Notes: generated by a model not told the origin, from the letters alone. 64,000 nt of DNA from Silene conica (GCA_029255685.2 CM055317.2:16943501-17007500); one strand, 5' to 3'. Positions 50,208-62,997 are shown, numbered from the stretch's first letter. Made by a program: numbers and translations.

Positions 50208-51290
50208 TGGTGAGAACCACAGCTGCTGAGAACACTATAATGCAAGCACTTCATCAGTTGCTTGAGAACCAGAGACAGTAGGCAGAGACTGTTCCACCTC
50301 CTCCACCGCCAGGCAATGAGGCCAATAGGCCTGGTAGCTTCTCTTGGATAGCTTCACGGATGTCTAGAAGCCACGTGAAGACTTAAGGAGGCGAGGTTGA
50401 TCCGGTAGCTCTTACTGAGTGGTTCCGTGAGATGGAAAAGAGCTTCACCATGTACTCGGTGGTCAGAGAGGATAGAGTGCGGCTAGCCACTCAATTTTTG
50501 ACCCTAGAGGCCGATAGATGGTTGCCATTGACCGGACCGACTTTCATTCTTGATCCTTTATTTGATTGGGAGGCTTTTAAGGATAAGCTCGAGACGAGAT
50601 TTTATCCTAAAGAGCTTAGAACACAGAGACTTAAGGAGTTCATGGATTTGAAGCAGGGAAAGATGTCCGTTCAGGAGTACACCGACAAATTTAACCAGCT
50701 TGCACATTTCGCTTCGAAGTTTTTCAGGGATGAGGCTGAGAGAGTTTACTTCTATCGTGGGAAGTTGGGGCCGCGCATTGAGAGCATGGTCCGTCGTGAC
50801 TCGACTTCTTTCATTGAGGTTTATGATGATGCTATTTGGGCCGAGAGTTCCATTCGTGCCATAGATGCCGAGACCAGAGCTGCTACTTCCAGTGTTACTT
50901 CTCACCAGAGGTCTGTCTACCAGGGGAAAAGACCATTTGTTCCATCCACTTCTTCTCCTTCTTCTCAGAAGAAGCGATTTGAGAGGTTTTCTGCTCCGGT
51001 TGCTAAGACCATCGTTCACACCGACACAACTTCTAGTGTTTGCCACCGTTGTGGTAAACCATCTCATCCGGGCTTTGACTGTTTCAAGAATGCCTATAAG
51101 TGTTTCACCTGTAATAGATTTGGGCATCGATCTTATGAGTGTCCTGAGAGGAACACCGCACTTGGCAAGGCTGCCACTGCTGCTGCAGCTACTAGGGGAG
51201 GAAAGGCTAAAGGGAAGATCTTCGTGATGACTAGAGCTGAGGCTGAGGCTCATCCAGACATTGTTGCCGGTATCTTTTCTGTTCTTGGCG
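50208..51290 (+). pseudogene. gag region of the Tekay-like element (fossil)
   Basis: Retrotransposon gag domain (WEAFKDKLETRFYP, QEYTDKFNQLAHFA). Two cysteine-rich knuckles follow near 51038-51135 (CHRCGKPSHPGFDC, CFTCNRFGHRSYEC). This is the fossil of the nucleocapsid/capsid protein. Confidence 0.85.
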
Positions 51291-54200
51291 CTGAGTGCCT
51301 TATTCTATTTGATACTGGTGCTTCTCTATCATTTATATCTACTCAGTTCGCAAACCGTTTAGCTCTTGAGTCTTCCTTGGTTGAGGAGACTTCCATTTCC
51401 TTGCCTTCGGGAGACGTGTTTTCTTGCTCTTCTTCCCATAGGGATGTTCCGATTATTATTGGTCAAGCCACATTTCCAGCGGACTTACTGAGATTTCCTT
51501 TCGAGGAGTTTGACATTATCCTCGGTATGGATTGGTTATCGCGATACCATGCTCGCTTCGAGTGTCGCGACCAGAAAATCTGCTTGAGGAGTTCTTCAGG
51601 AGTTCGTGTTTCCTATAGGGGAACTCACCCTAAAAAGGGTGTTCGTGTTATTTCTTCGATGAAAGCTTTTCATCTTCTTAGGAAGGGTTGCCAAGCCTTC
51701 CTGCGTGTTTTTTCAGCTGCTAAGCCATCGCTACCAAAGCTTGAGGATGTAGCTATTGTTCGTGAGTTTCCAGATGTTTTCCCAGAAGAGTTGCCAGGGA
51801 TACCGCCAGAGAGAGATGTGGAGTTTACTATTGAGCTCGTTCCAGGTACCGGACCTATATCTAAGGCTCCCTACCGCATGGCTCCACCAGAGTTGAAAGA
51901 GTTGAAGCAGCAATTAGAGGAGATGATCGAGAAATGATTCATTAGACCGAGTGCTTCTCCTTGGGGTGCTCCAGTTTTATTTGTCAAGAAGAAAGATGGT
52001 TCCATGAGACTTTGCATTGATTACAGAGAGTTGAACAGAGTCACCGTGAAGAACAGATATCCTTTGCCTAGGATCGATGATTTATTTGATCAGCTTAGAG
52101 GTGCTTCCAGATTTTCGTAGATTGACCTTCGTTCGGGTTATCATCAGATTCCAGTGAGAGAGGCTGATATTGCGAAGACTGCCTTCCGTACCAGATATGG
52201 GCACTTTGAGTTCGTTGTCATGTCTTTTGGTTTGACGAATGATCCTGCTATCTTCATGGACCAGATGATCCGGACCTTTAGTGAGTTTCTTGACACTTGT
52301 GTGGTAGTGTTCATCGATGACATTCTCATTTATTCGAAGACTGATGCTGAGCATGCCGAACATCTTCGATTGATTCTTGGGATTTTACGTCGATAGAAGT
52401 GGTTCGCGAAGTTCTCTAAGTGTGAGTTTTGGCTTTCTAAGGTTGCATTTCTTGGACATGTGATATCTAGTGAGGGAGTTATGGTTGATCCCGCGAAGAT
52501 TGAGGCCGTTGTTGATTGGGAGAGTCCCAAAGATGTGGGAGAGATCCGTAGTTTCCTTGGTTTGGCTGGTTATTATCGTAGATTTGTTGAGGATTTCTCT
52601 AGATTGGCTCGTCCGATGACTCAGTTATTGAAGAAAGAGGCTAAGTTTGTTTGGACCGATAAGTGTGAGAGCTCTTTTCAGGAATTGAAGACCAGGTTGA
52701 CTTCTGCTCCAGTACTTGCTTTGCCAGAGATTGGGGTTGACTTTGATGTTTATTGCGATGCTTTGATGTTAGGGCTTGGATGTGTGTTGATGCAGAGTGG
52801 TAAGGTAATTGCTTATTCTTCGAGACAGCTGCAAGTTCACGAGGTGAACTATCCGACGCATGATCTTGAGTTAGCTGCGGTTGTTCATGCCCTGAAGATG
52901 TGGCGTCATTACTTGATTGGATCTCATTGTCGCATTTTCACGGATCATAAGAGTCTAAAGTACATTTTCACCCAGAAGGACCTCAATATGCGACAGCGTC
53001 GTTGGCTAGAGTTAGTTAAGGATTACGACATTGAGTTATTGTATCATGAGGGTAAGGCCAATGTGGTTGCTGATGCGCTTAGCCGCAAGACTTCTCATTC
53101 GATGAGTGCTATGCGAGTTCTACCTGAGGAGCTTTGTTCTGAGTTCCGGAAGTTGAGATTAAAGATGGTTGGTAGTGGTTTTGATTGGTTATCTGCTATG
53201 ACTGCCGAGCCGTCTTTGTATTGGGAGATTCGCCAGAGTTTACCTACAAATGCTGCCTTCTGGAAGTTCGAGGCCAAGATATTGAGTGGTGATGCACGAG
53301 ATTTAGTGATTGATTCTGATGGGTTCCTTCGGTTCCGAGGTAGGATGTATGTTCCAGATGTACCAGATTTGAGGAAAAGGGTTTTAGATGAGGCTCACCT
53401 GACGCCTTACTCAGTTCATCCGGGCGGAGAAAAGATGCACAAGGACTTGAGACTTATATGTTGGTGGCCCGGGATGAAGAAGAACATATTGGATTACGTG
53501 AATAGGTGCTTGACTTGTCAACAAGTCAAAATAGAGCATAGGAGGCCAGGTGGTTTGTTACAGTAGCTCCACGTCCCTCAGTGGAAGTGGGAGTGCATAT
53601 CGATGGACTTCGTGACTGCATTTCCTAAGACAGTGGGAGGCAAGGATGCGATTTGGGTTGTGGTTGATCGTAGAGGTGATCGTTTGCGGGCTTGGGCCGG
53701 ACACGGGCCGGGCCAACCTTAAGAAAAAGTGTTCGGCGGGCCAAGTTTTTATGTCCGTGTCCGCTAAAACGAGTTTGTTGAAGTTGTCTGTACCCGTCCG
53801 TTATAAGTTGGCGGGCTTGCCCACGGGCCGTCGGGCTTTTAAACATAAGAGTCACGAACTTATAAATGATGTATAAATATCTCAAGAATCCCAATATAGA
53901 AAATATTTATGCGACAAGAAAGCGTGTTATGTTGATATTGGTTTCATAAGCATAACAATGATGGTAAAAAAAAGTAAAAAACGAGTAAGTTTATGGGTGG
54001 ATTTCTCATTTTATTATTATTTTTCGTTATTAATTTTTTTGGGTATGGGACTCTTACATGGACTTAAAGGTTAATTAGTTTAGTAAATAATATACATAAA
54101 GTAAAAATTACATTATGAGTTTTAGCAGGCCTAGCGGGTTGTCTACGAACATTTTTACTTAGTCCATGCCCGCCCATTAATTTAGCGGGCCGAGTTTTCA

Positions 54201-55285
54201 TTGTCCATTAACCATTTATTTTAATATTTTTCGTGACCAAGCCCGCTCAAATAGCGGGCCGGACGGGCCGGACTGGACGGGCTAGCCTGGACATGATCAG
54301 CTCTAGTTGATAGGTTAACTAAGTGTGCCAGATTTGTGCCTATCCGCGAGACGTGGGATATGGACCGTTTAGCCAGGGCGTATATTTCAGAGATAGTCCG
54401 TTACCATGGTGTCCCGAGAGAGATCGTTTCTGATCGTGATCTTCGTTTCTGTTCCAGATTTTGGAAGGCTCTACAGGAGGCTATGGGTAGCCGTCTACTG
54501 ATGAGTACTGCATTTCATGCCGCGACTGATGGACAGTCCGAGAGGACTATTCAGACATTAGAGGACTTGCTCCGTGCTTGTGCACTTTATTTCCAGAGTT
54601 CTTGGAAGCAGTGTCTACCGTTGGTTGAGTTTTCCTACAACAACAGTTACCATTCATCCATTGGTATGGCTCCGTATGAGGCGCTCTATGGTAGGAAGTG
54701 CCATAGTCCGATCTGTTGGGATCAGGCGAGCGACGTGCACGACCTAGGACCAGACCAGTTAGCTGCAATGATTGATCATGTCCAGCTTATCAGAGGCAGG
54801 ATGAAGGGCGCACAGGATCGGCAGAAATCCTATGCAGATGTCCGCCGTAGACCTCTCGAGTTTGAGGTGGGTGACAGAGTTTTCCTTAGAGTTTCACCGA
54901 TGAAGGGCGTCAAGAGGTTTGGAGTTAAGGGCAAGTTGAGCCCTAAGTATATTGGGCCATTTGAGATCGTGAAGAGGATTGGTGCTGCTGCTTACTGTTT
55001 GGACTTGCCTCCTAGTTTGGGCAAGGTTCATAGTGTCTTTCATGTTTCTTAGCTTCGTAAGTATGTTAGTGACCCGAGTCATGTCCTTCCTAGAGAGATC
55101 GAGAACTTAGAGCTGAGTCTTGCTTTCGAGGAGCGTACCGTGAAGATTCTTGACCGTCAAGACAGGAAGCTTAGGAGCAAGGTGGTGCCCTTAGTGAAGA
55201 TTCTTTGGCGTTGCCGTGATGTTGAGGAGCAGACATGGGAGACCGAGGCATCGATGCGTGCTGCGCATCCTTCTCTTTTCGATTG
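51290..55285 (+). pseudogene. pol region of the Tekay-like element (fossil, split by a MITE)
   Basis: In order: protease (LILFDTGASLSFIS near 51300); reverse transcriptase ([17 protein letters not shown] region and [13 protein letters not shown], about 51990-52390); RNase H ([33 protein letters not shown], about 52740-53080); integrase zinc finger ([11 protein letters not shown]...CLTCQ, about 53415-53520); integrase core (about 53575 on, interrupted at 53671-54305, continuing to about 54700). A Tekay-type C-terminal region (KVHSVFHVS, then a chromodomain-like end) runs to 55285. RT before integrase places it in Ty3/gypsy. Broken. Confidence 0.85.
53671..54305. mobile_element. GC-rich hAT-type MITE inside the Tekay-like pol region
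   Basis: 635 bp. The ends TAGAGGTGATCG and (inverted) TAGAGCTGATCATG are imperfect TIRs. The interior is rich in GGGCCGGAC/GCGGGC words. Flanks are GTTGATCG (53663-53670) and GTTGATAG (54306-54313), an 8-bp duplication with one mismatch. Same type as 33064-33469. Confidence 0.8.
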
Positions 55286-55353
55286 AGGTATAGTTATCTA
55301 GAATTTATCTTCGTTCGAGTTTCGAGGACGAAACTTTTTGAAGTTGGGGTGAT

Positions 55354-58236
55354 TATAACATCCCGTATTTTCATAAAATATATTTTTAAGTTTTAAATTA
55401 TTTTAAGTGATAAAATAATATTTTAATAATTTATTGAGAAGTATTTTTAATAAATCATAAGATCCGTCTTAAGAACCTTAAGTTCTTAAGACGAATACAA
55501 CTTGGCAAACTTAAATCCGCATCCTAAAACCCGTTCATTTCCAAACCCGTTTTCCGTTGAAACGGAAAGGACACTTAAAACCCCCTAAACCCTTGTGTAA
55601 TGTCGACATATCACATTTCATCAAAATAAGAACACACTGTTCTTCATTTCTCATTTCTCTCCTAAAACCTCCATCTTATAATCCATTTTTTTTCATCATC
55701 CGATTTCCGAATCAAGGTAATTTATACATTTTTGGAATCCTCATGAAATTTGCAAGTCATTTATCACTTCCAATTTTCGTTTCCTTCAACTCGAAAAAGT
55801 GATTGATTTTGTAGAATCCGTCTTTGAGTCCTTAAAATCCTTTTTTCTTGTTGTAGGTGAAGGCTTAGACGACCCTAGTGTGGATAGCTACGTGGTGGAA
55901 GAGGAGCTTTGATCAAGATCGCTTTTAAGGTGACGATAATGAGAAACTCGGCCTTTATTGTGATATTAGCACTTTACTTGTTTAAGATGATTAAGGTTTC
56001 TGATTTTTCATGTTGTTGTTGTTAATGAGACTTAGTATCATGCTAGGAATCCTTAAGAAAGATCTTCATATGCTTGTTTATGCTATACATGCTTGTTGTT
56101 AAATTTCAGAAATTTGTATGTTTGCGACGGATACAAAGTATAATCTTATTGAGGCTTATTTGTGAGATTTAATGGTTGCATTTGGTGTAATTGATGATTT
56201 CATATGCTGGGTAAACATTGTATGTTGCGATTTTAGAAGTCTTGAATCGATTTGAGGAGTTTTGTACATTGTAGGAAATGCGATTTTTGCGTACAACGGA
56301 CTCTGAGCCGGTAGGCGGACCGGCAGCCGGTCGGCCGACTCAGAGTCGGGGTGTTTGTTTTTCGTATGTTCAGGAACTTGGGAGAAAGGGTCCTGAGCCG
56401 GTAGGTCGGCCGCCGGTCGACCGGCTCAGGATACTTATTGTGTGTTTTGGAGGAATTTGCAAAGGCTTGGGAAGTGACATCCATCCGGTCCACCGGCAGC
56501 CGGTCCACCGGCTGAAAGTCACTCCTTATATTTTGTTTTTGAAGATTGGCTATGGGAAGGGACTCCCAGCCGGCTGGCCGGCGGACGGTCCACCGGCTGA
56601 GAGCCTCTTCTCATTTATTTCAGATTTTGTAAAGGCTTATGGGAAGGGACTCCCAGCCGGTGGACCGGCTGAGAGCCCCTGTTCTCATTGTTTGGTCTAT
56701 AACTTTCAAACGGTTATTCGGTTTTGTTTGAGATTCGTTCCGTGTACCTTTCATGTGTGTTTGAGGTCCCCGGAGGATGGGCGACACTATATTGGGTTCG
56801 GGAATGGAGAGAGGATAGAGACCCTCCGGTCGGGTAATCGAAAGGGAAACCGGCCCTCCCTCATCTTAGTTCCTGAGATCAATTAAGTGTTGTTTAGTGG
56901 TTTAAGAAGTTAGAACTATAGGCTAGTTTCTATCTTTGGATGTTATTGGTTGATGCGTGTTAAGGTATGCCTTAAGGTGGCCTCTGAGCTTAACACGTGA
57001 GTTGTATGTCGCGTGATGAGATATGTGTTAAGTTCACCTCTGGACCCATTACGTGTTTTGCTTGTGGCGTGTCAGGATATGTGTTAAGCTCACCTCTGGA
57101 CCTGACATGTGATCGGTTGTCGTACACGGGATATGTGTTAAGTTCACCTCTGGACCCGGTGTGCGATAGCTGTGTGTTGGGATATGTGTTAAGTTCACCT
57201 CTGGACCCAATACTTGTTTGTAGCATTGGGATATGTGTTAAGTTCACCTCTAGACCCTTTGCTTGTGGATGTATAGGGATATGTGTTAAGTTCACCTCTG
57301 GACCCTTTACTTGGATTGTATGTTGGGATATGTGTTAAGTGCACCTCTGGACCCGACATTGTTTTGGTAGTGGGATATGTGTTAAATTCACCTCTGGACC
57401 CGTTGCTAGTGTTTATTAATATCTTGGTCTATGCCTTAAATTGGCCTCTGAGTCCTTGATTGTGAAAGTGTGTTAGTATTCATGTTATGTCTTAAGTTGA
57501 CCGCTGAACCTTTTTACTTGATGTTTTATATCTGCTTGCCTTGAGATTGGTACGGTGTCAGATATGCATGATGAAGTTAATGTTTATAGTAACTTGGTCA
57601 TAGTTTGTTCATCCAAGGCATTGGATGACTCTTTAGTCAGTTTCGTAAATGGTTTGGACTGAAAGACCCCTCGATCGGGCAACCGTTAGGGAAACCGGCT
57701 CTCTTTCCAAATAGTTTCCGAAGTTGGTTAAGAGCCGTGCATTAGTGATTGCATGATAGTGAGATTCAGTTATTGAGATATTGTATGCTTCACATGTCTA
57801 TATATGCTGGAGTATTCTCTTTGCATTGGTGTGTTACGTGTCGTTACAAAAGGTGGCTAGGAGAACTCTAGTCACTCCCCACTGATTGTGGCGTACATGT
57901 TTTCATGTATGTAGGTACATGCAGGTTGGCCGGGGTTTGCTGAGAGCTAGCGAGTGATGATCCACTTGTCATCTTATGACTTACACCTTTCGATTAGCTA
58001 GACTCTAGTTTTGATATTGTTTATCTTTTGGTGCCTGTAGGGATGTTCCATCTCAGGCTTTGTATATATTTGGTTTCAGTACTTAGAACTGTTATACTTA
58101 TCTATTTTGTTTATATCAGTTTTCAGTTTCAGTTTTAATTCACCTCGCATGTTGTTTATGTTTAAAAAGTTTTAATTCCGCTGCATTTTTAGTACTTTGT
58201 GTGTTTATTTATTTCCGCTTCGCGAGGGGTTTTACA
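55354..58236 (+). repeat. Second (3') LTR of the Tekay-like element
   Basis: 2883 bp, nearly identical to 47215-50040. It carries one extra palindromic unit near 56485 and about 40 extra bases near 57556-57600. Preceded by a purine-rich tract (AAGTTGGGGTGA). Confidence 0.9.
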
Positions 58237-58580
58237 GTTGGTATCAGAGCATTATTGCTCCCGACGCACTCATGTGACCCCCAGCCTTAACATGACCCAA
58301 ATAACCAAGTAATGAATGAGAGATGGGGTAGATTTAAGGATTTATATTGTAGTCTAATTGTGAATGCTAATTGCTAAGTTAACATTGTTTTTTTTTTGAA
58401 GGATGGTGAGAACCACAGCTGCTGAGAACACTATAATGCAAGCACTTCATCAGTTGCTTGAGAACCAGAGACAGTAGGTAGAGACTGTTCCACCTCCTCC
58501 ACCGCCGCCAGGCAATGAGGCCAATAGGTCTGGTAGCTTCTCTTGGATAGCTTCACGGATGTCTAGGAGCCACGTGAAGA
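58237..58580 (+). repeat. Duplicate PBS/leader/gag-start fragment after the second LTR
   Basis: 344 bp nearly identical to 50041-50384, ending abruptly at CACGTGAAGA. It makes the order LTR-internal-LTR-internal. Confidence 0.9.
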
Positions 58581-58663
58581 ATTAAATTTGTTAAAAAAAA
58601 ATTGGGAGATTTTATTACTTTACCTTAAAACTTAATATATATTTACAATTTTTATAATAACTT

Positions 58664-59007
58664 TGTTGGGTCTATGCCTTGAATCTGTTAGTCGCCGCTT
58701 CGAACGACTATGCGGGGATCTCCGATTTCTGTATTGGGCTAGGGTTTCTGTCTGAGCTTTATTAGATTAAGTCTAATCTGTTTTGTATTAGGTTAAGAGT
58801 ACTATATAAACTCTTAACCTATACCCTAGCAGTCAACAATATTCCATATCGTTCTGAATCTGTAATTTGGAAAACTCCTCACATTAATAAAACTCTCTCC
58901 CTTTTGCCCTGTGGACGTAACTAACACACCGTTAGTGAACCACGTAAATCTGTGCGTATTGTTCTTTATTGTTTGTTTTTATCTCTCTATGTGCTTCCGT
59001 TATAACA
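58664..59007 (+). repeat. 5' LTR of the Tork-like element
   Basis: 344 bp, TGTTGGGTCTATGCCTTG...CCGTTATAACA. Contains a TATA-like ACTATATAAACTC near 58801-58813, a likely LTR promoter. Confidence 0.92.
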
Positions 59008-59045
59008 AACTGGTATCAGAGACTTCGGGTTCCTGAATTAGAAAG

Positions 59046-62000
59046 ATGTCGGCGATGAACATAAGGATCGATCGTTTTACTGGGAGAAATAGTTTCAGTT
59101 TATGGCAAATCAAGATGCGGGCTCTGTTAAAGCAACAAGGGTTATGGACGCCGCTTCAGAAGAAGCAGGAAGGCGCAGCCGCCGTTGCAGTCACCGCTGA
59201 GATGACCAGTCAGGAGGAGAAGGCACATTCAACAATTATGTTGTGTCTTGCTGATGATATTATTACTGAAGTCGCGGAGGAAGAAACCGCTGCAGGTTTG
59301 TGGGCAAAGCTTGAGAGTCTTTATATGACGAAGTCTTTGACCAATAAGTTGCTTCTGAAGCAACGTCTGTTCAGTCTGAGAATGCAGGAAGGTATGCCTC
59401 TCCGGGATCATCTAGATCAGTTAAACACAATTTTACTAGAACTGCGTAATATTGATGTTAAGGTAGAAGATGAGGATGCCGCATTAATTCTGTTAGTTTC
59501 TTTACCACTATCGTATGAGAATTTCGTACAGTCTTTTATTGTGGGTAAGGATACCGTGTCTCTAGAAGAGGTTAGATTGTCTCTTCATACTAAAGAATTG
59601 CGCCATAAGGCGGCTGGTACAGTCACAGATAATCAGGCCGCAGGGTTAGTAGCTAGCGGGGGTTTTGGACAGGGAAATTCTGGGAAGAAAAAGTATAAGA
59701 AGCCATCTTATGTTGGTTCTTCTAGTTCTGCTGGTACCTCTGGTACATCTGGTTCTAAGGGTCCCAAACCTACTGATGTTTGTAACTACTGTAAAGGAAA
59801 GGGGCATTGGAAATTCACGTGTCCCAAGAAAGATAAACAAAATGAATCTGGTACTGCTGGGGTAGCTAATGTAGATTCCGAGGAAGATGATTATGCTCTT
59901 GTTAGTAATAAGGTCACGGATCATACTGATGTGTGGATCTTAGATTTTGGAGCGTCTTACCATATATGTCCCCGCAAAGAGTGGTTTACAACTTATGAGC
60001 AGAAAGATGGAGGCAATATTTCTATGGCCAACAGTGCTGTTTGCAGGATAGTTGGAATTGGCTCGTTTAAGATAAGGACACATGATGGTAGATTCTGCAC
60101 ATTGAACGAAGTTAGGCATGTTCCACTGATGACGAAGAATCTGATTTCCTTAAGTACTCTTAATCAGAAGGGTTTCAGTTTTCAGGGTGAAGGTGGAGTT
60201 CTGAACGTCTGCAAAGGTTCAAATGTGATTCTGAGAGGTATCAAGCACGGTGCTTTATATTATCTTCAGGGATCGACACTGTCAGATTCTATTTCTGTTG
60301 TATCCTCAAATGTGGATAAAGAAGATATGACTAGGCTGTGGCATATGAGGCTTGGTCATATGAGTGAAAGGGGGATGCAGACTCTTTCAAAAGAAGATCT
60401 TCTGTGTGGTCACAGGGTCAAGAATCTGGATTTCTGTGAGCATTGTGTATTCGGGAAGCTACATCGCAACAAGTTTCCTAAAGCAGTGCATAGGACCAAG
60501 GGCACACTTGATTATATCCATTCTGATTGTTGGGGTCCTTCTAAGGTGGAATCTTTGGGAGGACACAAATATTTTGTGTCAATTATTGATGATTATTCAA
60601 GGAAGACTTGGATTTTTATGATGAAGCACAAATCTGTAGCCTTTACTCACTTTAAGCAGTGGAAGGCATTAGTGGAGAATCAAACTGGGAAGAAGGTCAA
60701 GAGGCTGCGAACTGATAACGGTCTAGAGTTTTATTGGTCTGAGTTTGATGAGTTCTGCAGGAATGAAGGGATTGCTAGACATCGTACAGTCCGAGATACA
60801 CCTCAGCAGAATGGTGTAGCAGAGCGAATGAATCAGACTCTTCTGGAGAGGGCAAGGTGCATGCTCTCTAATGCTGGACTAACTAGAAGATTCTGGGCAG
60901 AAGCAGTTAGACAACATGCTATCTGATAAATCGGGGACCTCACACGAGTCTGAATCTCAAAACTCCTTTTGAGATGTGGTCTGGTAAGCCTGCTGACTAT
61001 TCTATTTTAAGGGCTTTTGGTAGTACTGCTTATTATCATGTAAGTGAGGGTAAGCTTGAGCCTCGAGCTAAAAAAGGAGTATTCATGGGTTATGGGGATG
61101 GTGTCAAGGGATATCGCATCTGGTCTCCGTCTGAAGGTAGGGTTATTTTAAGCAGGAATATCGTTTTTGATGAAAATTTTATGGTTAATCCTACTGTGAA
61201 GTCCGTTGTTATGTCAGATAGTAGTGGTAGTGTTGATAAGCAGTTGGAGCAGAAAGACACTCTTGAAGAGAGTGAACCACAAGAGGAAAGTCAACCACTA
61301 CAGTCAGAATCTGAATCTGTACCATCAGTTTCTTCAATACCAATTCCGAATCAGTAGAATTTGGCCCGTGATCGGTCAATCAATTCCAATTTTGGTAAGC
61401 CTCCGAATAGACTGGGTTTTGAAGATATGGTGGGTTATGCACTAGAAGTTGCTGAGGAGGTGGATCCTGGCCTATCTGAGCCATCCACCTATAAAGAAGC
61501 AGTTACATGTTCTGAATCTGCCCAATGGCTTGCTGCCGTGGGAGATGAGATGGAGTCACTTCACAAGAATCAGACTTGGAAATTATCCAAGAAGCCTCAA
61601 GGTAGAAAGATTGTTACTTGTAAGTGGGTCTTCAAGAAAAAGGAAGGAGAAACTGTTGCTGAGGGTATAAGGTATAAGGCTCGTTTGGTAGCTCGTGGGT
61701 TCAGTCAGAAAGAGGGGGTAGACTATAATGAAATATTTTCACCAGTGGTCAGACATACTTCCATCAGGGCGTTGCTAGCACTAGTTGCACATCAGAATTT
61801 AGAGGTCGAACAGCTAGATGTGAAGACAGCTTTCCTACATGGAGAGTTGGAAGAAGAGATATACATGACTTAGCCAGATGGTTTCAAGTTCCGGGTAAGG
61901 AAGACTATGTTTTCAAGCTGAAGAAGTCCTTATATGGGCTTAAACAGTCGCCGAGGCAGTGGTATAAAAGATTTGATAGCTACATGTTGCAGATTGGCTA

Positions 62001-62997
62001 CATTAGGAGTCCGTATGATTGTTGTGTTTATCACACAAAGGTGGAGAATGGTTCTTTTATTTATCTGGTCCTATATGTAGATGTTATGTTGATAGCTGCA
62101 CAGAGTAAGTCTGATGTTCAGAAGTTGAAGGGTCTCCTCAGTGCAGAGTTTGACATGAAAGACTTGGGTGCAGCGAGAAAAATTCCGGGAATGGAGATTT
62201 ATAGGGATAGAAGTAAGAAGAAGCTTTTCTTATCTCAGAAGAACTACATTCAGAAGGTTCTATCCAGATTTAGTATGGCTACTGCAAAGCCTATAGATAC
62301 TCCTAGTGCTGCAAATGCACATCTATCTGTTGCTTTCTCACCCAAGTCAGCTTAAGAAAGGGATTACATGTCCCGAGTTCCGTACTTTAGTGCAGTAGGT
62401 AGCTTGATGTATGCTATGGTTTGCACTAGACCTGATTTAGCATAGTCAGTCAGTGTTGTTAGTAGGTTTATGGTTGATCCTGGTAAGGAACATTGGCAAG
62501 CTGTGAAGAGAATATTTCGGTACCTTAAGGGTACATCTGATGTTGGTCTCGTTTATGGAGGTGATATGGAGTGTCTTGTGTCAGGATACTCAGATTCTGA
62601 TTATGCAGGAGATGTTGATAGCAGAAGATCAATGACTGGTTATGTTTTCACTCTTGGTGGTTCAGTCGTCAGTTGGAAGGCTACATTGCAGCCTACAGTT
62701 ACTTTGTCTACTACTGAAGCAGAGTACATGGCCTTGACTGCAGCAGCTAAAGAGGGAATCTGGTTGAAAGGGTTGATCAGTGATATAGGTCTACATCAGG
62801 AGCAAACAATTGTATTTTGTGACAGTCTTAGTGCAATTTGTTTGGCTAAAGATCAAGTCCATCATGAGAGGACTAAGCATATTGATGTAAGATATCACTT
62901 TCTTAGGAATGAGAAGAGGATTAAGGTGAACAAAGTGGGTACTGCTGATAACCCAGCTGATATGTTCACTAAGCCAGTGAGTGAGAGCAAGTTCTAA
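59046..62997 (+). pseudogene. gag-pol region of the Tork-like element (fossil)
   Basis: Begins MSAMNIRIDRFTGRNSFSLW. In order: copia-type gag (LWAKLESLYMTKSLTNKL); CCHC knuckle CNYCKGKGHWKFTC near 59779-59820; protease region (about 59925-60230); pre-integrase finger (LWHMRLGHMSERGMQTL, CEHCVFGKLHR, about 60335-60480); integrase core (IHSDCWGPSKVESLGG, DDYSRKTWIFMMK, RLRTDNGLEF, DTPQQNGVAERMNQTL) to about 60925; reverse transcriptase (KWVFKKKEGE, EQLDVKTAFLHGELEEEIYM, YLVLYVDVMLIAAQ, about 61480-62300); RNase H (YSDSDYAGDVDSRRSMTGYV, STTEAEYMALTAAAKEGIWL, DSLSAICLAKDQVHHERTKH, about 62480-62995). Broken. Confidence 0.9.

Larger units (their letters stand above)
47215..58580 (+). mobile_element. 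Ty3/gypsy Tekay-like chromovirus array: LTR-internal-LTR-partial internal (fossil)
   Basis: LTRs at 47215-50040 and 55354-58236 enclose an internal region (50041-55353) with PBS, gag and pol. After the second LTR a further copy of the PBS-proximal internal sequence (58237-58580) follows and stops abruptly. The two LTRs differ by about 1% by eye plus two indels, suggesting under about 1 million years. Long LTRs, an initiator-Met PBS and RT/integrase sequence fit the Tekay/Del lineage. The copy is broken in several places, and a hAT-type MITE is inserted in pol. Confidence 0.85.
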
